A DNA stretch of 64,000 bases from contig CAURNU010000003.1 in assembly GCA_963526735.1 (NCBI GenBank), positions 69,242 to 133,241 of the forward strand, written 5' to 3'. Made by a program: the position numbers and the translations under genes. Below, in pieces: positions 40,881 through 47,924 of the stretch. Positions within the stretch are counted from its first letter, which is position 1; the number at the start of each line of letters is the position of its first letter. The notes beneath the pieces were generated by a model. That model ran no database searches. It was not told the origin of the DNA and was given only the letters and a program-made list of their open reading frames with translations. This DNA comes from CAMUQR01 sp963526735 (GTDB lineage: Bacteria; Patescibacteriota; Saccharimonadia; Saccharimonadales; Saccharimonadaceae).

Positions 40881-41294
40881 TTAAGTTAACTTATTAAACC
40901 TCTCTTTCCCCATGATTTGGTCTTTCATCGTTTGATAGCGTTTACCTTTTGCGGTCTGAACAAAGCTCATCCACTCCAGCCGTTCAGCTTTTTTCTTGGC
41001 TGCCGCAACAGCCTCACGCGCCTTTGCCTTAAGTTGGTTGATCATTTTGCGCATAATTGCTAAAGTTGTTTCGATCTTTGACTTACTCCATATCTTTGAA
41101 AAAAATCGCTTCGGATCCTTCTTTGTTTTAGCAATCTTCACTGAAAGTGCAAATTCTTCCTCGTAATTCTTTTGTCGATTACGGAACATTGGTAAATAAT
41201 TTACATTATCGATTAATTCCATGGCGTCGCCTAGTAACTTACTCATGATTTTAATTCGGCGTTGCCAAAAAACATCAACTTGTTCAGTTTGCAT
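40881..41294 (-). CDS. Hypothetical basic helical phage protein
   Basis: A 137-residue lysine-rich protein, helical throughout, with an Ala/Lys stretch (AREAVAAAKKKAERLEWM) and no membrane helix. Not recognised. It lies between the integrase and the fibre genes, on the integrase strand, and may be nucleic-acid binding. Confidence 0.5.
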   Translation of the reverse strand: MQTEQVDVFWQRRIKIMSKLLGDAMELIDNVNYLPMFRNRQKNYEEEFALSVKIAKTKKDPKRFFSKIWSKSKIETTLAIMRKMINQLKAKAREAVAAAKKKAERLEWMSFVQTAKGKRYQTMKDQIMGKERFNKLT

Positions 41295-41349
41295 CTATTT
41301 TCCATATCTTTCCCTGTGAGTTTATTTAATTAATATTCTGGAGCAAAAC

Positions 41350-41397
41350 AAAAAAGCCCCAATTAAGTGGTTGTCTAGGCCACTTAAATGAGACTTT
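41350..41397 (-). terminator. Minus-strand terminator between fibre promoter and integrase module
   Basis: TTAAGTGG/CCACTTAA with flanking AAGTCTC-like pairing and TTTTTT on the minus strand. It would stop readthrough from the late genes into the integrase region. Confidence 0.6.
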
Positions 41398-41463
41398 AGT
41401 GCTGTTTCAAATTGTAATGTTGTAATTATAGCAAATCGCTTGAGTTTTGTCAATTCTCGCCTT

Positions 41464-41482
41464 GCCAGACTATAGGCGATTA
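41464..41482 (+). promoter_or_regulatory. Phage motif GCCAGACTA, copy 1 (fibre genes)
   Basis: GCCAGACTATAGGCGATTA begins 29 bases before the ATG at 41493. The ends TCGCC and GGCGA form a dyad. The unit is on the plus strand, opposite to the other four copies, and the motif turns with the genes. Confidence 0.65.
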
Positions 41483-41492
41483 CGATTAAAGC

Positions 41493-41837
41493 ATGAAAAC
41501 TATCTTAAATCGCATCGCTGTCTGGTTGCCCAAACCAATTGACGAGTTAACAGTTAATATTACACCAGCTGGTCTTATTTACTATAAGGATGATATTGTG
41601 AAGACTTCTGATCGTATAACATATCGTTACGCTAAAAACTTCTCAGTTGAAAAAGACCAAAGCTTACTTAAGTTTTGCTTATTCTTCACAACTTTTTCCG
41701 ACGATAAGGAAGCTGCTGAATTCACACTCAATCTAATCGCTAGCACACTAACCTATGATTATGTCAGCAATTTTCTAACGAATAATATCGCCGGTGAATT
41801 TAAATACTTAAAACACTACTTTACGGAGGATAAATAA
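41493..41837 (+). CDS. Hypothetical protein upstream of the tail fibre
   Basis: A 114-residue protein, not recognised; mixed alpha/beta with several aromatics (ITPAGLIYYKDDIV). Its stop shares a base with the fibre start (TAATG), so the two are coupled and it may be a fibre-attachment or chaperone protein. It is driven by motif copy 1. Confidence 0.55.
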   Translation: MKTILNRIAVWLPKPIDELTVNITPAGLIYYKDDIVKTSDRITYRYAKNFSVEKDQSLLKFCLFFTTFSDDKEAAEFTLNLIASTLTYDYVSNFLTNNIAGEFKYLKHYFTEDK

Positions 41838-42361
41838 TGCCATTGCCAAATCCCAACTTAGAGTTTGTGCCACTCGATAAGCTCACAGCTGCTCAACTTA
41901 ATCAGCTTGTCGCTAATATCATCGCCCTCGCTGACGGCACTGGACTTAACAACAAAAGCGTTAGTGCTAGTAAATTAGCAGATAATATTATGAAGCCAGC
42001 TTCTATTTATAAATTTGATGATTTCGCCTATAATTCAGCTGAGTTCGGCGATGCTCCAGGAGGAGTTGGCCCATCAGTTGAAATCGACGTACCGACATCA
42101 GGAGCAGTTTTAGTGTTAATCTCTTGTGGTAGCTATGGTAGTGGCAATGCTAAAATGGTTGGATTTGCTGCTACTGGGGCGAACTCGATCAATCCAGACC
42201 AAAATGTTGCAACGCGCAATGACGGTGCAACCGCCGTGATTACTTCGTGTCATGAGTTGTTAACTGGATTAAATCCTGGAAAAACAACCTTTACACTAAA
42301 ATACCGTGGATTAAACGCTCGGTTCTTCTCTCGAAAAATAACCGTAATACCACTAATTTAG
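41837..42361 (+). CDS. Tail fibre with switchable C-terminus (expressed version)
   Basis: A 174-residue fibre. The N-terminal ~50 residues (LDKLTAAQLNQLVANIIALADGTGLNN, then VSASKLADNI) are the short coiled or repeat type seen at the start of many tail-fibre and tip proteins. The remaining ~120 residues are beta-rich (GPSVEIDVPTSGAVLVLIS) and likely bind the receptor. The constant part ends exactly at the inverted repeat; the variable part ends with TAG touching the stop of the opposing cassette. Receptor-binding is inferred. Confidence 0.75.
   Translation: MPLPNPNLEFVPLDKLTAAQLNQLVANIIALADGTGLNNKSVSASKLADNIMKPASIYKFDDFAYNSAEFGDAPGGVGPSVEIDVPTSGAVLVLISCGSYGSGNAKMVGFAATGANSINPDQNVATRNDGATAVITSCHELLTGLNPGKTTFTLKYRGLNARFFSRKITVIPLI
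41970..41991 (+). repeat. Left inverted repeat of the fibre inversion segment
   Basis: GTAAATTAGCAGATAATATT plus AT, identical in reverse complement to 42690-42711. The match extends to 41965 with one mismatch. It encodes S-K-L-A-D-N-I in the fibre. Confidence 0.85.
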
Positions 42362-42716
42362 TTAAACTGCTTTGAATACAATACCACTCAATGACACGAA
42401 ACCAGTGCTTGGGTTGTAGGCCGATGACACTTGAACTGACCCATTTGGTAGAACGTCGACACGGCCGACCGTACCTCCATTAGGAGCTGCGAAAATAACG
42501 TTGCCAGCTGGTCGATAGCCCTCTGGTAATGTGAAAATCGGTCGTTCAGTAGCGTTGCTAGCGCTGTTCGCTGCAAGTCCAACAAGATAGACATTACCAA
42601 ATATATCTTTAGCGTATTGACACTTATGGTACACTCCACCATAGTTACGAAAACCATTTTCAAAAGTAACGTCTTTCCATTCCAATTTAATAATATTATC
42701 TGCTAATTTACGAGCA
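42362..42716 (-). pseudogene. Silent alternative tail-fibre C-terminus
   Basis: A promoterless open frame on the minus strand: ARKLADNIIKLEWKDV, then about 95 residues with a typical fibre-tip segment (TLPEGYRPAGNVIFAAPNGG) seen in siphophage tail fibres. An in-frame TAG lies just upstream of the repeat, so it cannot be a complete gene. After inversion, the constant N-terminus would continue in frame as S-K-L-A-D-N-I-I-K-L-E-W. It is therefore a stored cassette, not decay. Confidence 0.8.
42690..42711 (-). repeat. Right inverted repeat of the fibre inversion segment
   Basis: Perfect 22-base inverted copy of 41970-41991, extending to 42716 with one mismatch. The segment between the two copies is about 700 bp. 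Confidence 0.85.
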
Positions 42717-43069
42717 TAATCGCTTAAATTATCCTATTCATGCCACACCACCTCAAATTATAATGAAAAAGTAGTTGGCAAAGTATAGGTTTTTTGCTAG
42801 ACTATTGGCGCGAAAAAAACAAAAGTAATTTTCGTGAAATAATTGAAAGGGCGACATTGTTTACTTAAATTTGCCCGGTGAAGCGTAATGCTAAATCAAC
42901 AAGTCGTTACGATAACTTCGCCGGGCTGGCCAGGGTAAATAAAATAGACCTCATCTTACAACTTGATGACGTCTATTATAGCGAACCTCATTTTAGAGCT
43001 TAATGATGTTCGCGCTCGTGGCAATTAGCCTGATAATCTAATTATACAGGTTTTTTAGAATATCTCAAT
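42717..43069. other. Non-coding region with three hairpins after the lysis genes
   Basis: No gene. Three stems: GCCCGGTGAAG/CTTCGCCGGGC (42873-42926, with an inner CGTAA/TTACG), AGAC..TCATC/GATGA..GTCT (42946-42974) and GCGAAC..TCAT/ATGA..GTTCGC (42981-43013). The last two are similar in sequence. They follow the late operon on the minus strand and probably terminate it or form an RNA 3' end. Confidence 0.5.
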
Positions 43070-44362
43070 TTAGTAGCTCACCTTTTCAATATCTTTAGTA
43101 TTCATTGCTGCCCACACCTGTCCTCGAGCCGACAATACTGCTCGTTCACCAGTTACTTCAGTGATAGTGTAAGTTGCGTCATATTGTGCTAAATTAGATC
43201 CATAATAATCAATTAGTCTAATCGGCTTAACTACATCACCCACACTAAGTTGAGTTGGCTGTAGTGCTGGCTGGTTGTTAATTAATATCTCACCAACCTT
43301 ACGCTGAACTACTTCATAATCATACCCAGCTTCAGTCAGTCTGCGTTTTCGTTCGTCGCCATTTCCCCAATTACCACGGATAACCTGCCGAGCTATTTCA
43401 TCAACTGATAATGTTGGAGCTGGTGCTGGAGCAGGAGCTGACTTTGGAGCTTCTGGTGCAACCATTCCAGCTGGTTTGCAATAAGTTGCTCCAACGGCTT
43501 CCAGATTAAGGTAATGAGTTGAAACTCTTAACGGTGTCCAGTTAGCATCATTGACGATATTTTTATCTGGATCAACTACTGCACCAGTATGACCGAACTG
43601 GCCACTGTCATAGCCGAAAATCGCACCAGCTTCCTTGCCACACCTGACGAATCCAAACTTATTGACCAAATAATCAACCATTTGATTTCCATTGACTGGT
43701 CCGTAATCTGGATGCGGTGCATGGTTCATTCGAATACCAGTCGCCAAGTAGTAAGCATATTTAGAACATTGCCAGCCTTTACCGCCATCATTATCTCCAT
43801 CAGCTAAACGGCGTGATAATGGATTAATGCTTGCGCCTCGACCACTGATAACTTCCTCAACTTGTTTTTTCTCTGGTTCGGCTTGTTTGTCGGTTTGATG
43901 ATCGTTAGTTGTCCATTTTGGAGTAATAGCATCAATAATTGCTTGAGTCACACTACCAGCTTGTTTAGTGAGGTTATCATAATCAGCTTTAGTTGCATCA
44001 ACCTCGACTTTAGTATTTTTCAGATTAACAAAATTCTTAATATTATTAAAAGCGTTTGTCAAATACCAAACGCAACCACCAATGATTGCTGCCGTTAGTG
44101 CTGGTAGAGACATCTCGCCCAAGGCACTCAAATTAGCACCAACTAAATTGCCATACCATTCAACCAGTTTCATAATGATTACAAAACCAACAATGCCGAT
44201 TGACATCACCACTGCTTTCATCAGGTCTTGAAACATTTTCTTCCATGACCATTTTAAGTCTGGTGTGAACAATACTTTTGCTACACCAATAATTAAGTCG
44301 ATGAGATAAGCTCCTCCCAAAATCCCAACGCCAATTGCTGCTGTTATGATTTGATTTAACAT
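43070..44362 (-). CDS. Holin-endolysin fusion (CHAP amidase with CW_7 domain)
   Basis: A 430-residue protein combining two lysis functions. Residues 1-110 have three to four membrane helices (GILGGAYLIDLIIGVAKVLF and others) like small phage holins. After a linker, residues about 180-300 form a CHAP peptidoglycan hydrolase: WQCSKYAYYLATG with the Cys nucleophile and FGHTGAVVDP with the His. SVDEIARQVIRGNWGNGDERKRRL is a CW_7 (Cpl-7-type) wall-binding repeat. An SH3-like C-terminal part follows. Holin and lysin are normally separate proteins. Confidence 0.8.
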   Translation of the reverse strand: MLNQIITAAIGVGILGGAYLIDLIIGVAKVLFTPDLKWSWKKMFQDLMKAVVMSIGIVGFVIIMKLVEWYGNLVGANLSALGEMSLPALTAAIIGGCVWYLTNAFNNIKNFVNLKNTKVEVDATKADYDNLTKQAGSVTQAIIDAITPKWTTNDHQTDKQAEPEKKQVEEVISGRGASINPLSRRLADGDNDGGKGWQCSKYAYYLATGIRMNHAPHPDYGPVNGNQMVDYLVNKFGFVRCGKEAGAIFGYDSGQFGHTGAVVDPDKNIVNDANWTPLRVSTHYLNLEAVGATYCKPAGMVAPEAPKSAPAPAPAPTLSVDEIARQVIRGNWGNGDERKRRLTEAGYDYEVVQRKVGEILINNQPALQPTQLSVGDVVKPIRLIDYYGSNLAQYDATYTITEVTGERAVLSARGQVWAAMNTKDIEKVSY

Positions 44363-44378
44363 AATAACTCCTTTTGAT

Positions 44379-44660
44379 TTATTTCATACCGCCTCGAAAG
44401 ACGAAAGCTATAATTCCACTGATGATTGAAGTAATTACTGCTAAAGTGATCTTAGCTTGGCTTTGTTCGCCTTTTTCAACCCGGTCACTTAAATTTTCTA
44501 TAGTGACGCTCATGGCTGCTATCTCTTTTCCGAAGTCAGTTAACAGATCTAACTTATTGTTAGTTTTGTCTTGTGCCTCCTTAACACTTTGAAGCATTGC
44601 TCGTAGCTCGGCTACTTCACTTGCTAGTGTTACGTTGCGACATTTACTATTGTTAGTCAT
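44379..44660 (-). CDS. XhlA-like holin-associated protein
   Basis: A 93-residue protein with a coiled-coil N-terminal two-thirds (ELRAMLQSVKEAQDKTNNKLDLL) and one C-terminal membrane helix (AVITSIISGIIAFVF). This is the topology of XhlA/hemolysin-type lysis proteins. It directly precedes the holin-endolysin gene and follows motif copy 2, so it starts the lysis unit. Confidence 0.65.
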   Translation of the reverse strand: MTNNSKCRNVTLASEVAELRAMLQSVKEAQDKTNNKLDLLTDFGKEIAAMSVTIENLSDRVEKGEQSQAKITLAVITSIISGIIAFVFRGGMK

Positions 44661-44664
44661 ACTT

Positions 44665-44689
44665 TAATCATGAGCGCTAGTAGTCTGGC
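44665..44689 (-). promoter_or_regulatory. Phage motif GCCAGACTA, copy 2 (lysis genes)
   Basis: GCCAGACTACTAGCGCTCA begins 29 bases before the ATG at 44660. Downstream GATTAAAGTATGA is nearly identical to GATTAAAGCATGA at copy 1. Confidence 0.65.
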
Positions 44690-44693
44690 GAGG

Positions 44694-45086
44694 CTAAACT
44701 GGCAACGCACTAAAAACCATTTTCGCTTCAATGTTTAATTCTGGCAGAGGTCGGTTAGAATTAGATCCACCGTACACAAAAACATAAATTTCTAACAAGT
44801 ATTGGCTTATGTCAACTCTTCGTAAATAAGCATAAAGATCTACGTCACCTATTTCTTCACCAGTTGTATATATCATGCTTAAATTACCAACTAGCCAATC
44901 GTTCATTAAGTTATGCCTAACAATCATATCGCTGATATAATACCCTTGCGGAACAATAATAGATGGCGATCTAAATACTTGTTGGCTATAAACAACCTGC
45001 GAGGGGATTCGTATACTAGCCGTAGCTTTATGTGCCTGAAAACTCGCATCATAATCCGAGTTTTTCATAAACCGATTAACTTTCAT
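44694..45086 (-). CDS. Phage minor tail protein, paralogue 2
   Basis: A 130-residue protein beginning MKVNRFMKNSDYDASF, closely similar to the start of the preceding gene (VKRFIYNSDHPEVY). The rest is beta-rich. The ATG at 45086 has TTTGGAGATA before it and overlaps the previous stop. Probably a tail-tip decoration or receptor-related protein. Confidence 0.55.
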   Translation of the reverse strand: MKVNRFMKNSDYDASFQAHKATASIRIPSQVVYSQQVFRSPSIIVPQGYYISDMIVRHNLMNDWLVGNLSMIYTTGEEIGDVDLYAYLRRVDISQYLLEIYVFVYGGSNSNRPLPELNIEAKMVFSALPV

Positions 45087-45714
45087 AACTATCTCCAAAT
45101 AGAAAATAATAAATTGGCTTTTTGGCGAGCTGATCACGATTAATAATCCTGACGGATGTTTCACTGATAATCACATCTAGCGAACCTTGCCCATCATCAC
45201 CGCTAAAAACCCAAAAAATAGGGATATAGCCCAAATTATGAACAATCGTTCCACCTGCTGACGGTAATGTCCCTGATTCAATTAGCTTATTATACTTATT
45301 ATCAGAATTAAACTTAAAATTCCCTTTTGTATCAAAAACACTCACATCTCCGTTGTAATCTGGAGGAACTAAGCAAATTATCTTCACGCACATCCAGACG
45401 TTAGTTGGTGGATCTATGTTATTAATGCCGATAAGGTGGATTTGACGTTCGTCGGCATAACATTCTATGGCTATTTCTGGCATATTACCAAAACGCATTT
45501 TTGAATAAACTTCTAAATCATTTGACCAGTTAAAATTAATATCATCCGACCAGATACCTCTCATTAACGGAACGAAAGGTAATCCGTGATCAAAATGCAA
45601 CTCTCGATCATCCCATCTATCACCTCGCATTAAAAACTTCTTCTCAAACACCTTTGCGACATACACCTCGGGATGGTCGCTGTTGTATATAAAGCGCTTG
45701 ACTTTATTAGCCAT
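45076..45714 (-). CDS. Phage minor tail protein, paralogue 1
   Basis: A 212-residue beta-rich protein with an N-terminal KVKRFIYNSDHP segment shared with the next gene. It lies directly after the tail-tip genes. Shared N-termini in consecutive genes suggest a common attachment site on the tail tip with different outer domains. Function inferred from position. Confidence 0.55.
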   Translation of the reverse strand: MANKVKRFIYNSDHPEVYVAKVFEKKFLMRGDRWDDRELHFDHGLPFVPLMRGIWSDDINFNWSNDLEVYSKMRFGNMPEIAIECYADERQIHLIGINNIDPPTNVWMCVKIICLVPPDYNGDVSVFDTKGNFKFNSDNKYNKLIESGTLPSAGGTIVHNLGYIPIFWVFSGDDGQGSLDVIISETSVRIINRDQLAKKPIYYFLFGDSYES

Positions 45715-45973
45715 TGTTTAGTTCCTCGATCACATCCACACCAGGATCGCTGATCGCCTCGATAACATGTCCATCTTTTGGGTGAGCGCCAATTAATACT
45801 CGACGAGTGCCATCAGCCTCGCTATAGATAAACCCCTGTGAATTAATTCGCGTTAACACTTTGCCTTCCTTGCGAATCACCATCTCGCCGGTGTTTTGAT
45901 TTAATTCGATATTACCATTAAGCGTCGATATGACTTTATTGCCTTGAAATTCAACATTTTTTTCAATTTTCAT
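45707..45973 (-). CDS. Small tail-region protein, 88 residues
   Basis: A beta-rich protein with regular strand-turn repeats (NVEFQGNKVISTLNGNIELNQNTGEMVIRK resembles stacked beta turns). It overlaps both neighbours. It may be a trimeric tip protein or a spacer in the tail tip. Confidence 0.5.
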   Translation of the reverse strand: MKIEKNVEFQGNKVISTLNGNIELNQNTGEMVIRKEGKVLTRINSQGFIYSEADGTRRVLIGAHPKDGHVIEAISDPGVDVIEELNNG

Positions 45974-47541
45974 CCTAGTACATCCTCTCCGTCAAGTAGT
46001 GACTTATCCAAAGTAAAGCTCGTCACGACTGTATGTTTTTTAGCTTTAATTTTCATAGTCATTATGTCTTCAGCACCAACCGACAACTCAATTGCTGTAA
46101 TGAGATAATCGCCCATATTGTTATAATCAATTGAGATCACGTCGTGTAGTTGCAAAGCTGGATTTGGTTTAATCTCTAGCTCTACCTTTGGCGAATACTC
46201 ACTGTATTTTTTTAACACATCCACAGCTAATAAATCGCAGTTACGATAACTGCCAAAATAATCATTATCGTCAATTACTAGCGGTAAATCACCATACTTG
46301 GTGATTGAATCGGGATTTTTTGCTTCATACTCAATCGTATCCACGACCTTAGCCGGCTCACCCCACAATTCAATATTAGTAACGCTAATTGGTGCGCTAT
46401 TCTGATTAGTAATCGTCAGTTTATAGGAATCTTGCAAGACCTCGCCTGCTAGTAATATTCCACCACTTACCACTTGCTTGTTTCTAAACTGAGCCACTAA
46501 CCTGGATTGCCCAGCGTTACCATTTAGCATGATGTTTTTCACGGTATAGACTGGATCATCTAGTTTTAGCCAAGCTACTTTCTTACTATTCGGTCTAACT
46601 AGCCATTCTTCGTTGTCTAAACTACTGTTCTCCATCGAAAACACCACCTGATTGTCCTGCACTTTTCGCACCTCAGACTTAATACTGACCCGATTGATGA
46701 TACCATCAGTTTGAGAATTATTCAGCTCAATAATATTGCCAGCGTGTAGTCGCATGGCTGGTTGCTTGTCCAGCACGCCAGAGCGTGTCACAAATCTGAC
46801 TATCCCTTGCTCGTCTAGCCACAACGCTCCGTTCTCAGCTTGCACCAGCTTACGCAAGATATTGCCAGTGTTATCACCTTTCTTAAACATCACAAATGGT
46901 ATTAGATTCTGCCCACGCTCCAACTTATACTGGTGGCTGGTCATGCCGTATTGTTGCAAAATAATAGCTATGACTTGATCGGTCGTTACATCGCGCAACT
47001 TAATCGACGATCGCAAATCCGCTTCAGCAATTTCACTTAAAAAGTCCAACGCTGTCCAGCTAGCCGTCCCTTTTTCGTCGTAATGTGGCAATTTTTGTAA
47101 TAATCCTACAAATAATGGCACTGTCTCGGCTGTCTGTACACCAGCATAAAGCCTAAGCGGTCGTTTTGGCAAAATATATTCAGCAATTGGCGATTTTCCG
47201 CCACCATTATCGATCGGACTAAAACTGAAATATCCATCATAATTATTAAGCGTCACATCCGCTATGCTCGCTTGAACGTTATACGGGAACTCCACGCTAC
47301 GTTCAACTCGAAAATCAACCACTCGTCCACTCATATCTTGGTAATCATAAGCATCCCAGACTTGCGTCGGGTTATTTTCAGGAGTTGCCAGTAGATCGTC
47401 ACCATCCAGCGTCGATTTATCTAAGCAGAACCAATTGATCGTCTCAGTGCGTAGCTTTGTCCACGAAACCTTAACCTGCGACGCTACACCAACGACTCCA
47501 CTACTTAAAATCTGATGGAACTTATCGCTAACTATTTGCAC
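45970..47541 (-). CDS. Tail-tip/tail-associated protein (Tal-like)
   Basis: A 523-residue protein just downstream of the Dit-like gene. The N-terminal half has the beta-rich hub-like pattern (TLNNYDGYFSFSP, RPLRLYAGVQ) and the middle YGMTSHQYKLERGQNLIPF is like siphophage tail-tip hub proteins. A small repeat, DKSTLDGDDLL near residue 43 and DKSLLDGEDVLG at the C-terminus, brackets the protein. No peptidase motif is visible. Confidence 0.65.
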   Translation of the reverse strand: MQIVSDKFHQILSSGVVGVASQVKVSWTKLRTETINWFCLDKSTLDGDDLLATPENNPTQVWDAYDYQDMSGRVVDFRVERSVEFPYNVQASIADVTLNNYDGYFSFSPIDNGGGKSPIAEYILPKRPLRLYAGVQTAETVPLFVGLLQKLPHYDEKGTASWTALDFLSEIAEADLRSSIKLRDVTTDQVIAIILQQYGMTSHQYKLERGQNLIPFVMFKKGDNTGNILRKLVQAENGALWLDEQGIVRFVTRSGVLDKQPAMRLHAGNIIELNNSQTDGIINRVSIKSEVRKVQDNQVVFSMENSSLDNEEWLVRPNSKKVAWLKLDDPVYTVKNIMLNGNAGQSRLVAQFRNKQVVSGGILLAGEVLQDSYKLTITNQNSAPISVTNIELWGEPAKVVDTIEYEAKNPDSITKYGDLPLVIDDNDYFGSYRNCDLLAVDVLKKYSEYSPKVELEIKPNPALQLHDVISIDYNNMGDYLITAIELSVGAEDIMTMKIKAKKHTVVTSFTLDKSLLDGEDVLG

Positions 47542-47924
47542 TATATCGCCCCTGTTTCGGTCATAGTCAGTTCGACACCCTCAGTCAAACCATCATTACG
47601 AATAATTTTTCGTTCAGACAACTCTAATGCCACCGACATTTCATTAATTCCTAATTTAGTAATCGTCAATTTCGGATAATGTCCAGTTTGATATTGCCGA
47701 TCAAAAAACGCTCGCAGTTGCTGATATTGACTGTTAGTCATGTAAGCCCAGCGATGTTTAATCACCTGCTTCTTATAATTATAATAAGTGCTAATATTAC
47801 CATCTTTGGTCACAACCGTCTTTTTACCGATGCGATCAGTTTGCGTAATTGGCACTTCAAGCAAATCATACTCAATGCTATCTGTCGCATCAGTCAGTTT
47901 TAATTTATACCCATCATTAAACAT
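47541..47924 (-). CDS. Distal-tail-protein-like (Dit-like)
   Basis: A 127-residue beta-rich protein between tape measure and tail-tip hub, the classical Dit position. It overlaps the tape-measure gene by eight bases and shares one base with the tip gene. No specific motif supports the name beyond size and context. Confidence 0.55.
   Translation of the reverse strand: MFNDGYKLKLTDATDSIEYDLLEVPITQTDRIGKKTVVTKDGNISTYYNYKKQVIKHRWAYMTNSQYQQLRAFFDRQYQTGHYPKLTITKLGINEMSVALELSERKIIRNDGLTEGVELTMTETGAI

Noticed and set aside
42362..42685. Independent minus-strand gene with TTG start
   Set aside because: The frame is open through the inverted repeat into a stop, lacks promoter and ribosome binding site, and matches the fibre junction, so it is a silent cassette.
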